Origin: Mariniblastus sp.
GTDB lineage: Bacteria; Planctomycetota; Planctomycetia; Pirellulales; Pirellulaceae
Length of the DNA: 64,000 nt
Assembly (NCBI GenBank): GCA_011523945.1
Contig: WTFU01000186.1
Coordinates: forward strand, 48,405 to 112,404
Direction: 5' to 3'
Shown here: positions 52,346 through 61,228 of the stretch, one piece after another
Layout: each line of letters opens with the position of its first letter
Numbering within the stretch: the first letter of the stretch is position 1
Position numbers and translations under genes: made by a program
Notes under the pieces: generated by a model
Database searches by the model: none
Seen by the model: only the letters and a program-made list of their open reading frames with translations
Told to the model about the DNA's origin: nothing

Positions 52346-53734
52346 ATGAGATATTTTTTGCAATTCTGCTTTTCATTGGCCTTGCTCGCATTGACGAGTC
52401 AGACCAGCGCACAATTGAACGAGGATGGGGTGATTGGTTCTTATCAGTCGATCCTTTCGCGTGCTGGTTATGGTAATGAAGAATTGGAAGCCGCAGGCAT
52501 CCAGCCCAAACTGGCTCGAAAACAATCCAGCGACGATTTCATTATCGATGCTCCTGAACTACCCAGCAAGTTGGTCGAGGAACGCTCAGACCAGATCGGT
52601 AGCAACAAAAACTTTCTCCAATCACAAGATTCGATCGTTGATTATGGCGGCTCTTACAGTTCGCCAACCTGGGGAAACACGGTACTTCCCAATCGCGTCG
52701 GTAGTGGCCCAATTCAACTATCGGGCCTAGCCCCGCAAAATACCACTACATCCTCAACAGACTGTGATACAGGAGCATGTGAACCGTTCGAGCGAGCAAG
52801 TAATCGGCAGCGTAACGCTTCGCTTGTTGGCGGTGTCTTCGGCCTTAATCTTCGCCGCAACTATGAAGATGATCTCTGTTTTGGCTACAACTTAAACGGG
52901 GATACACTGGATTCAACAGATGCCGATTTTCGATCGATGAATGGGCTCGGAGCTTCGCTTGCCCGACGAAATGAATGTGGCAAAGGGTGGGAGACTATTT
53001 TTTGGTATCTTGATGACGAGGTAACAGCCTCCCTTGATGGCACCACTTTCACACACCTGACAGGCCTCGATTCGATCTCCCATGATCCATCGGGCGACAC
53101 CATCGAAGATATCTACAACTCTGGTTGCTGTTCAGAAATCTACCGAGATACCGAATTCCTTAACTTTGAATTCAATCTGCTTCGCAACGGCGGCACTTAC
53201 CAACTGCGTGGCTGCCGAGATGCAAGCTTTGAGTTTTATGGTGGCTTTCGACTTTTTAGCTTCGACGAGAGCATTCGCTACGGAAGTCATTCGTGGGATA
53301 CGAACCACCCCTATTGGACAGAATATGAAATCGAAGCGAACAACCTGCTTACCGGGTTTCAGATTGGCTGTCGAAATGAAATTTCAATAACCAATCGGCT
53401 TCGACTCGTATTCAGCGGGATAAGCGGCGGATTCAGCAACTACATCGAGACTCAGCAAATGATCTCAGACGATGCCGGCTATGTTGCGATGAATCATTCG
53501 TCTTCTGACAATCAAATTTCACTGCTTGGCCAATTCAACGCAGGATTGTCGATGCAAATCAGCCGTCGCCTTCGTGCCCAAGTTGGTTACCAACTCATGG
53601 GTATTTCCGGCGTAAGCCTGGCGGGAGACCAAGTACCCTACAATTTTGGTCATGCCTACGATCTTGAAAACAGCGATGTGAACGGCAGCTTACTGCTTCA
53701 GGGTCTTTATTACGGTGGTGAGCTCTGTTTTTAA
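52346..53734 (+). CDS. BBP7-like planctomycete outer-membrane beta-barrel-type protein
   Basis: Signal peptide MRYFLQFCFSLALLALTSQTSA; AQVGYQLMGISGVSLAGDQVPYNF C-terminal pattern typical of this planctomycete family. Confidence 0.65.
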   Translation: MRYFLQFCFSLALLALTSQTSAQLNEDGVIGSYQSILSRAGYGNEELEAAGIQPKLARKQSSDDFIIDAPELPSKLVEERSDQIGSNKNFLQSQDSIVDYGGSYSSPTWGNTVLPNRVGSGPIQLSGLAPQNTTTSSTDCDTGACEPFERASNRQRNASLVGGVFGLNLRRNYEDDLCFGYNLNGDTLDSTDADFRSMNGLGASLARRNECGKGWETIFWYLDDEVTASLDGTTFTHLTGLDSISHDPSGDTIEDIYNSGCCSEIYRDTEFLNFEFNLLRNGGTYQLRGCRDASFEFYGGFRLFSFDESIRYGSHSWDTNHPYWTEYEIEANNLLTGFQIGCRNEISITNRLRLVFSGISGGFSNYIETQQMISDDAGYVAMNHSSSDNQISLLGQFNAGLSMQISRRLRAQVGYQLMGISGVSLAGDQVPYNFGHAYDLENSDVNGSLLLQGLYYGGELCF

Positions 53735-53744
53735 TTTCAGCCAA

Positions 53745-53783
53745 TAAAAAAAACACGCCTCCGGCTATCGAGCCGCGGCGTGC
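53745..53783 (-). terminator. Rho-independent terminator after infC
   Basis: Minus strand CACGCCGCGGCT-CGAT-AGCCGGAGGCGTG-TTTTTTTT (imperfect stem). Confidence 0.8.
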
Positions 53784-53812
53784 TTCTTAAAGTCTTGCGT
53801 GGAAAGCCGCTA

Positions 53813-54328
53813 CTATTTATTTGGCGCGATAGTGCAGACCATTCTTCTTGGCTGTTGAGATGGGTTGCTCTCGACTTTTCCGTGCTCGGATAATAACTCA
53901 ATGATGTAGTCCATCACTTTCCGGCCTTCATCGATGTGCGCATTCTCTCGACCGCGGAAAAGTACAGTGACCTGGACTTTGTCATTGTGCTCCAAAAAGC
54001 CAATTGCTTTCTTAACTTTGAACCCAATATCGTGCTCGCCGGTTTTGGGGCGAACGCGGATCTCTTTGAGCTTTGTCTGGTGAGACTTATTCTTAGTCTG
54101 GCGTTTCTTTTTGTCGTAGTTGAATTTACCGAAATCCATAATTCGGCATACGGGCGGTTTTGCATCGCCTGCAACTTCTACTAGGTCAAAGCCCGCTTCT
54201 TTTGCTTTGCTGAGTGCTTCTTCAGTCGGTATCACTCCAAGTTGATTACCGTCTTGATCAATAACTCGGATAGGTGAGATTCTAATTTGTTCGTTGATGC
54301 GGGTCTGTTTTTTGTCGCTCGGAGGAAT
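53813..54328 (-). CDS. infC: Translation initiation factor IF-3, AUU start codon
   Basis: Extending the listed ORF upstream in frame gives (AUU)[59 protein letters not shown] about 6 nt before AUU; in-frame TAG four codons further upstream. Confidence 0.9.
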   Translation of the reverse strand: MPPSDKKQTRINEQIRISPIRVIDQDGNQLGVIPTEEALSKAKEAGFDLVEVAGDAKPPVCRIMDFGKFNYDKKKRQTKNKSHQTKLKEIRVRPKTGEHDIGFKVKKAIGFLEHNDKVQVTVLFRGRENAHIDEGRKVMDYIIELLSEHGKVESNPSQQPRRMVCTIAPNK

Positions 54329-54580
54329 TGTTTTCCCTTTCTAAAAAAATCAATGGCGTACTAAGACTGGCCACGGCGTTAAAATCGGTTTGTCACACCG
54401 AAAATGACCTGTTCACAGTCGGCAAGTTGCCGACGATCACAAACAATCGTCAGCGGTTATCTTCGTTTTATTGTACCCACTCGGGGCTTTCAAGGCGAAT
54501 TACGAGGTTGAGGTTACCAAAAATTGAATTCAATGTCCGGTCGGGCTTCCTAAGGAATTGGGCGCCTACCATGAATTTAC

Positions 54581-56602
54581 TTAGGAGCTCGTTCTCCGAA
54601 CTGTTTTCTCAGCCACCTCGGACTGAAATTTAGCGATCGCTTCCTCGACCGGAATCGCCCCTAAATCTCCGTCTATTCGGTCTCGGATCGAAACGGTTCC
54701 GTTCTCAGCGTCTCTGGGCCCGACGATCATCATGTAAGGGATCATTTCCAACTGCCCATCACGAATTTTGGCGCCCAACTTTTCACTTCGATAGTCACCT
54801 TTGACGCGAATCCCTGCGTCTCGCATCTGCGACTCAACACGTCTTCCATATTCCTCTGATTTATCACTGACCGTCAGAATCCGCGCCTGTTCAGGGGCAA
54901 GCCACAACGGGAAACTACCGGCAAAGTGTTCAATTAACACGCCAATGAATCGCTCCATGCTGCCAAACGGCGCCCGATGAATCATGATTGGCCGATGCGG
55001 CTTGTTGTCGGAGCCAATGTATTCCAGGCCAAACCGCTCCGGCAGGTTGTAATCCACCTGTACCGTTCCAAGTTGCCATTTCCGGCCGATGCAATCCTTG
55101 ACCACAAAGTCAATTTTAGGTCCATAAAAAGCTGCTTCGCCAGGATCTTCGCTAAAGTCCTTGCCTAGCGTTTGAGCTGCTTCTCGACAGGCTTGCTCTG
55201 CCAAATCCCAATTCTTGGGATCGCCAACGTACTTGGAGCTATCGGGATCCCGTAGTCCAACACGGACGGAATAATCCTCCATGCCCATCGCACCAAAGAT
55301 AATTTTTACCAGCTCAATACATCCAATTAACTCTTGACCAAGCTGCTCCTGCGTTACGAACAAATGCGCATCGTCTTGAGTAAATCCACGGACACGTGTT
55401 AAACCGCCAATCTCGCCTGACTGTTCCCAGCGATAAACCGTTCCAAATTCCGACAAGCGAATAGGAAGATCGCGATAACTTCGCTGCTCAGAGGCAAACA
55501 AACGAATATGATGTGGACAATTCATTGGCTTCAATAAGTAGCCTTCGATTTCTCCGTCATTCATTAAATTCGATAACTCGCCGCAGGTGCAACCTTCCTC
55601 CGCTAATTGACTTAAATAATCTCGATCGACCAAGGGCGTATACTGGCTGTCTTGGTAATAAGGAAAGTGTCCCGATGTTTTATAAAGATCAAGCTTTCCG
55701 ATGTGCGGCGTGAAGACTTGATCATATCCCTGACGCTGCAAATGCTCGGAAATGAAGTCTTGTAGCTTTTGCCGCACAAAACTTCCTTTAGGCGTCCACA
55801 GCACCAACCCTTGACCAACCATTTCGTCGATATGGAACAGTCCAAGACGTTTGCCTAATACTCGGTGATCCCGTTTTTTTGCTTCCTCCAGCAACTCCAG
55901 ATGCGCATCCAACTCTGCCTGAGTAAAAAAGGCTGTGGCGTACAATCGTTGGAGCTGCGCTCGTGACTGATCCCCCTTCCAGTAGGCACCGGCGATCGAA
56001 AGTAATTTGAAGGCGCCGATCCGGCGAGGGGAGGGGATATGAGGACCGCGACACAGATCAAGAAACTCACCCTGTTGATAGAACGAAAGTGAATCGTCAT
56101 CCGCCAAACCGGTTTCGATATGCTCTACTTTAAAATCCTGCTTGAGGTCTTTACATACCTGAATAGCATCTGCCCGCGGACGATCCAGTCGCTCAAATGG
56201 TTCATCGAGGGCAATGATCTTTGCCATCTCTTTTTCGATCGCTGGAAAATCTTCTTCGGTTAACGGTTCGTCACATTCGACATCGTAGTAAAATCCGTTT
56301 TCGATTGTTGGGCCAAACGCCAGTTGAACCCCTGGCTTAATGCGCATTACCGCCCGTGCCATCACGTGGGCACAACTATGACGCATGGTTGCCAGCGCAT
56401 TTGGATCTTTCTTGGTAATGATTTTTAAATTGACCGGTTCACCCTGCGGAATTTCGTAGTCTAGCTCGACCGGTTGCAGGTCAATCTCACCCCAGAGGGC
56501 ATCTTTGGCTAAACGGGAGCCGATGCTTTTGGCAACATCTTTTACAGAGACTGCGGAATCAAACTCTTTTAAGCTTCCGTCAGGTAATTTTACAGTTGTC
56601 AT
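54581..56602 (-). CDS. thrS: Threonyl-tRNA synthetase
   Basis: TGS and catalytic domains; ATMRHSCAHVMARAV, MNCPHHIRLFASEQRSYRDLPIRLSEFGTVYRWEQSGEIGGLTRVRGFTQDDAH. Confidence 0.97.
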   Translation of the reverse strand: MTTVKLPDGSLKEFDSAVSVKDVAKSIGSRLAKDALWGEIDLQPVELDYEIPQGEPVNLKIITKKDPNALATMRHSCAHVMARAVMRIKPGVQLAFGPTIENGFYYDVECDEPLTEEDFPAIEKEMAKIIALDEPFERLDRPRADAIQVCKDLKQDFKVEHIETGLADDDSLSFYQQGEFLDLCRGPHIPSPRRIGAFKLLSIAGAYWKGDQSRAQLQRLYATAFFTQAELDAHLELLEEAKKRDHRVLGKRLGLFHIDEMVGQGLVLWTPKGSFVRQKLQDFISEHLQRQGYDQVFTPHIGKLDLYKTSGHFPYYQDSQYTPLVDRDYLSQLAEEGCTCGELSNLMNDGEIEGYLLKPMNCPHHIRLFASEQRSYRDLPIRLSEFGTVYRWEQSGEIGGLTRVRGFTQDDAHLFVTQEQLGQELIGCIELVKIIFGAMGMEDYSVRVGLRDPDSSKYVGDPKNWDLAEQACREAAQTLGKDFSEDPGEAAFYGPKIDFVVKDCIGRKWQLGTVQVDYNLPERFGLEYIGSDNKPHRPIMIHRAPFGSMERFIGVLIEHFAGSFPLWLAPEQARILTVSDKSEEYGRRVESQMRDAGIRVKGDYRSEKLGAKIRDGQLEMIPYMMIVGPRDAENGTVSIRDRIDGDLGAIPVEEAIAKFQSEVAEKTVRRTSS

Positions 56603-57023
56603 TTTTCTTACGTATTACTCAAAACAAAATTCTTGCGCCCCCACGTTCACAAATCGCGGTCTTTGGCGATTGCGGAAGTATAGATAGTCTTGGACTTCAC
56701 CGAAACATCGGTTCCCAATCGCCTGCAAATCATCGGGAAACTAAGTGCAAACTCAACGAAATAGCACCTTATTCTTAAGGCGTCTGCCAAGAGATTTTCT
56801 GGGAAACGAACTCGCTCGCCTAGACTTCGTCACCCCAATACCGACTTAAAACCAAGTTATTCCACGGTTTGGCGGACAACAGGCTGAATCACCGCTGCTG
56901 TTCGACACACTTTCAGTCACTTGCCCCGAGATAAACCGCCATTTCCCTTCACATTGCCGGCAGTCGCGGTAGAATGGGACGGCGTTGAAAGCAATGCTTA
57001 GATAATTTACCCAGAGGAATAAC

Positions 57024-58445
57024 ATGCAAATGAGATGGCTATTAGTTCTCGGCTGCCTCCTGATTACTGCTTGCAGCAATCCTGGCGACGAGACATCCCA
57101 AACCCCGAGTTCCACGCCGCCCCAGGTAGCGTCGAAAACAGAATCCCCGGAAGCAACACCTGCTCCGGAAGAAAAGAAAACGGAACCACCCAAAGAGGAA
57201 GCTAAACCTGAACCTAAACAGGAAGAAGCTAAACCTGAACCCAAACAGGAAGAAGCTAAACCTGAACCCAAACAGGAAGAAGCTAAACCTGAACCAAAAC
57301 AGGAAGAAGCTAAACCTGAACCAAAACAAGAAGAAGCTAAACCTGAACCAAAACAGGAAGAAGCTAAGCCTGAGGTTACCGAGGCAACACCGGCTGAGCA
57401 AATTAAGACAATCATCGCGGATTACACCAAGGCCAGCCGAAGCCTAATGACCGAGGCGAGAAAAATGCCCGGTAACGAAGGACGCGATTACTATTACGCT
57501 AATCTTCCCAAGCTACAGCAAAAATGCGGTGCTGATCTAAACGCTGTTGTCGCTGCCAATGCGGATGAACCCGCTAACTTCGACGCCATCATGTGGATTA
57601 CCATGAACATGGCCGGCTCGGATACCGGGACCAAAGCAATGGACACATTGTTTGAGAAGTACATTGAAAACGAACAAATGGTTAACCTTTGTGCCGTTCT
57701 CGCACAAGGCAGAATGCCGGTTAAGAACCCTGAAGCAAAGCTTGAGCAACTGATTGAAAAATCGCCGCACGAGGCTGTTCGGGCTTCGGCCACAATGGCG
57801 CTGGCCAAAAACGTTAAGGACGAAACACGCGCAGAAGAACTGTACGAGTCACTGATCGCCAACTACGGAGATTTGACGAGTCCGATGACTCGCGGCAAAA
57901 CTTTTAGAGAAGCTGCCGACAATGCTCTCTTTCAACTGAAGTATCTAAGCATAGGCAAAATCGCTCCCGATATTGAAGGAGAAGATCTCGATGGAGTTGC
58001 CTTTAAGCTAAGCGACTACCGCGGTAAAGTTGTCGTGCTCGACTTCTGGGGTGATTGGTGACCACCGTGCCGGGCTATGTACCCACACGAGCGGTCGCTC
58101 GTACAAAAGTTGGCTGACAAACCATTCGCAATTATTGGTGTCAACAGTGATCGTGACCTGGAAAAGATCCGGGAAACAACCAAGCAGAAGAATATCTCAT
58201 GGCGTAGTTTCTGGAACGGTCCTCAAGGAACCGGCGGTCCCATCTCGACTCGCTGGGGCGTTACCGGATGGCCAACCATTTACATCATCGACGCGGAAGG
58301 AAAAATTCGGTACAAAAACGCGCGAGGTCCAAAAATGGACGAAGCGCTTACTGAATTGTTAGCGGAAATGGGCCATGAAGTGGATCTTACGAATCATGAA
58401 GATCCCGGTGAAGCGCCAAAGGATGACGCTAAACCTAATCCGTAA
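57024..58445 (+). CDS. Predicted selenoprotein: TlpA/thioredoxin-like lipoprotein with in-frame UGA (Sec) at 58059-58061
   Basis: The two listed ORFs (57024..58061 and 58077..58445) share a frame; the joined product reads ...VVVLDFWGDW-U-PPCRAMYPHERSLVQKLADKPFAIIGVNSDRD...; UGA replaces the first Cys of CxxC; lipobox LITAC; SECIS-like hairpin downstream. Confidence 0.87.
57195..57374 (+). repeat. 27-bp in-frame tandem repeat encoding a KPEPKQEEA linker (6 units plus a partial)
   Basis: gaagaagctaaacctgaacc(n)aaacag repeated with near-identity. Confidence 0.95.
58087..58102 (+). promoter_or_regulatory. Candidate bacterial SECIS hairpin
   Basis: ACGAGC-GGUC-GCUCGU perfect 6-bp stem with G-first tetraloop, 31 nt after the UGA; flanking UGUA/UACA could extend it across a bulge. 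Confidence 0.65.
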
Positions 58446-58509
58446 CTGGAACACCTAAGTTCATCTCTCCAAGTTTTGCGTCTGCAGAATTCCGGATGAG
58501 AAAACAACC

Positions 58510-58543
58510 ATGCGGCCCGAGTCCACTCGGGTCGCATTTTTTT
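58510..58543 (+). terminator. Rho-independent terminator after the TlpA-like selenoprotein gene
   Basis: ATGCGGCCCGAG-TCCA-CTCGGGTCGCAT-TTTTTT. Confidence 0.9.
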
Positions 58544-58566
58544 ATTCCGCGTTGCAATCTTCGAAA

Positions 58567-59154
58567 TCACGACCGCCAGTTCGGCTTCTCCGATTTCCAC
58601 GACTCTTCCGAGAGAGTCATCCAAGCTTCCAAATCAACCCCGAGACCATCCGCGATTCGATTGATGTAATTAAAATAAGAAATTACCTGAGTCGCGACCG
58701 TAATTTGATCATCCGCCAAACCGACTTTTCTCAATCGGTCAATGTTGGCCTTTGACATCTCCGCTGGTCGGCATGTCAAGTCAATTGCATACTCGCATAA
58801 CGCCGTATCCTCTTCGTTGAAACCGCAATTGCGATAATCAAAAACCAATAACTCAGCTAACTCTTTATTTCCAGACTCCAGACCGAAGTCTCTAGCATGG
58901 AACAGTGTTCAGTAAAAACAATCATTGGCATTACTGACAACCGTCGCCAACATCTCTCGTTGCGCACCAGAGAGGTGATTGTCCGTCTTCATGATGGAAA
59001 CGTAGAGATTCATCGAAGCATTTGCACTTGCGCCATCCTGACTCATCACCCGGATGATATTGGCGACGTCGCCTGCACGCTCAACCGCCGACTGGTATAG
59101 CCTTGCTGTTTTTCCGGTCGCATCTTCAATAGAAACTTGGTCGATATAGGCCAT
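58567..59154 (-). CDS. Predicted selenoprotein: AhpD/carboxymuconolactone decarboxylase-like peroxidase-related protein with in-frame UGA (Sec82) at 58911-58909
   Basis: Listed ORFs 58909..59154 and 58567..58848 share a frame with no other stop between; joined product ...LSGAQREMLATVVSNANDCFY-U-TLFHARDFGLESGNKELAELLVFDYRNCGFNEEDTALCEYAIDLTCRP...; UGA is the second Cys position of the AhpD CxxCxxxH motif. Confidence 0.87.
58871..58900 (-). promoter_or_regulatory. Candidate SECIS-like hairpin for the AhpD-like gene (weaker)
   Basis: CCAUGCUAGAGAC-UUCG-GUCUGGAGUCUGG imperfect stem, apical UUCG 21 nt after the UGA; lacks the usual G in the first two loop positions. Confidence 0.4.
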
Positions 59155-59283
59155 CGGTCACTCTTACCGTTGAAACAGAAAACAGTTAGATTCCAAAAAC
59201 GTTTAATTACAATTACATTTAAATACATCAGAAACCGCGAAACCAGTGGCCAATTATTTCCAACCTGACTTTATTCGGTAAAC

Positions 59284-59673
59284 ATGATGACTCGAAAGAA
59301 CTTTTCAACGGATTCTGATTTCGAAAAGAAAGCTGGATACTCACGAGCCGTTGTTCAGGACAATTGGTGTTTTGTTTCAGGCACCACGGGATACGATTAC
59401 AAGACCATGTTCATGCCTCCCGATATTCAGGCACAAACTAAAAACTGCCTCGAGACCATTCGACAAACACTTGAGGAGGCAGGTTTCTCACTCTCCGATA
59501 TTGTAAAAGCTAATTACTACGTAACGAATCAAACCGATGCCGATTTTGTGTTCCCGATCCTAAGAAGGACATTTGCGTCCATACGCCCTGCCGCCACAAT
59601 GATTGTGTGTGGATTGATTCGTCCTGAAATGCTAATCGAAATCGAAGTGACTGCCTTAAAATCGAATAACTAA
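59284..59673 (+). CDS. RidA/YjgF family protein
   Basis: AGYSRAVVQDNWCFVSGTTGYD, TIRQTLEEAGFSLSDIVKANYYVTN, IRPAATMIVCGLIRPEMLIEIEVTA. Confidence 0.9.
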   Translation: MMTRKNFSTDSDFEKKAGYSRAVVQDNWCFVSGTTGYDYKTMFMPPDIQAQTKNCLETIRQTLEEAGFSLSDIVKANYYVTNQTDADFVFPILRRTFASIRPAATMIVCGLIRPEMLIEIEVTALKSNN

Positions 59674-59691
59674 ACTGTCCCGAACCAGTCG

Positions 59692-61062
59692 CTAGACGCT
59701 CGAACTCAAACGCTTTTCAATTTCGTCTTTCACGATCTGCGTGTTGGCTTTTAGGTAGACCGGCGGATTGGCGGACTCGCTGCAGATCCCCTCTAGCGTA
59801 GATTCGTGATAGCCGACCTTAAAATCAGTAAACTTAAGTCCATGAGCCGTGCTAATGACAACGGTTCGATCCTTCGGTTTAATCACCCCGCGATTTACCA
59901 GTTTTTCGAGAACGGCTAGAGCGACACCGGTGTGAGGACATGTAAACATCCCGGTCAGGTCTGCTCGTGCGGATGCAGCAGCAAGTTCCTGCTCAGTAGC
60001 CTGCTCAACAATGCCATCGGTTTCCTGTACCGCTTTGACTGCTTTCTCATAGCTTACTGGATCACCGATTCGAATCGCGTTTGCCAGTGTTTCGCCGGCG
60101 GTAACTGAGGTTTTGTCCGAGAAACCGGCTTTAAAGGATTGGTAAAACGGATCAGCTCTTTCAGCCTGAGCCGCGACTAATCGTGGCATCCGATTGATTA
60201 AACCAAGGTCCATCATTAATCGAAAGCCTTTGTGAAGGGCACTGATATTTCCAAGATTTCCGACAGGAATAATAATCCAATCCGGAACTTCCCAATCGAA
60301 CTGGCGACAAATCTCAATACCCACCGTTTTCTGACCCTCGATCCGAAGGCTGTTCATTGAATTGGCAAGATAAATACTCTGATCTTCAGTGACCTCCTGA
60401 ACAATTTTCATACACCCATCAAAATCAGTATCGAGCGCCAGTACATGTGCTCCATTCGCCACGGGCTGAATCAATTGTGCGGTACTGACTTTTCCAGCGG
60501 GCAAAAATATGATTGCCGGAATTCCCGCATAAGCAGCGTAGGCAGCCAGTGCTGCACTCGTGTCTCCCGTGCTCGCGCAGGCGACTGCCTGCACAGGATT
60601 GCCGGGCATCGTCATCATCTGTTTCACTACGCTGACTAAGACGGTCATCCCCAAGTCTTTAAAACTGCCGGTGTGACTGTTTCCGCAAAGTTTGATCCAA
60701 AGCTCCGACAAACCGAGTTGTTTCCCAAGACGGTCAGCCCAAAAGAGGTTTGTATTCCCCTCACACATGCTGACAACATTCTCATCACGCAAATCTGGAA
60801 TCACCCATTCTCTCATTCCCCAGACGCCGCTGCCAAACGGCCAATTCGTGGTACTCGCCCTAGAATCGAATAGTTGCTGCCACTTGTAAGCATTGCGATC
60901 CCGCAACGGAGCGCGGTCGTGATAGACCTCCAACAACGAATTGCATTTAGGACACCGGTAAAGAACGTCGTAAATCGAATGCCTGCCTTCACATCCCGCG
61001 AAGCAGCGAAAATAGACTTTTTGATCGGTTAATTCAGGAGAAGGCGTGGCAACAGCGGACAT
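59692..61062 (-). CDS. thrC: Threonine synthase
   Basis: [21 protein letters not shown]-lysine motif; [34 protein letters not shown]. Confidence 0.92.
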   Translation of the reverse strand: MSAVATPSPELTDQKVYFRCFAGCEGRHSIYDVLYRCPKCNSLLEVYHDRAPLRDRNAYKWQQLFDSRASTTNWPFGSGVWGMREWVIPDLRDENVVSMCEGNTNLFWADRLGKQLGLSELWIKLCGNSHTGSFKDLGMTVLVSVVKQMMTMPGNPVQAVACASTGDTSAALAAYAAYAGIPAIIFLPAGKVSTAQLIQPVANGAHVLALDTDFDGCMKIVQEVTEDQSIYLANSMNSLRIEGQKTVGIEICRQFDWEVPDWIIIPVGNLGNISALHKGFRLMMDLGLINRMPRLVAAQAERADPFYQSFKAGFSDKTSVTAGETLANAIRIGDPVSYEKAVKAVQETDGIVEQATEQELAAASARADLTGMFTCPHTGVALAVLEKLVNRGVIKPKDRTVVISTAHGLKFTDFKVGYHESTLEGICSESANPPVYLKANTQIVKDEIEKRLSSSV

Positions 61063-61228
61063 GGATATTCCTAGATCAGATTCAATGAACGATGTCCCGA
61101 TGATAGAGCAATCGGGACCCTTACGGCAAACGCAATCTAAAAAGAGTCACTTCGCCGGGAATCCGGTGCAACCAATACACAGCTAAACGCCAAAATTACG
61201 GTCGAATGCCCCTAAACGAACTACTCGG

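Noticed and set aside
57195-57374. CRISPR-like array
   Set aside because: The repeats are contiguous with no spacers, in frame, and part of a coding linker.
57042-57401. Minus-strand 119-aa and 189-aa ORFs (FFLFWFRFSFFLF... and SSCFGSGLA... repeats)
   Set aside because: Antisense shadow of the KPEPKQEEA repeat; low-complexity translation without independent support.
57024-58445. Frameshift or pseudogene interpretation of the split TlpA-like gene
   Set aside because: Both halves are in the same frame, the only disruption is a UGA exactly at a redox Cys codon, and both halves retain well-formed domain sequence.
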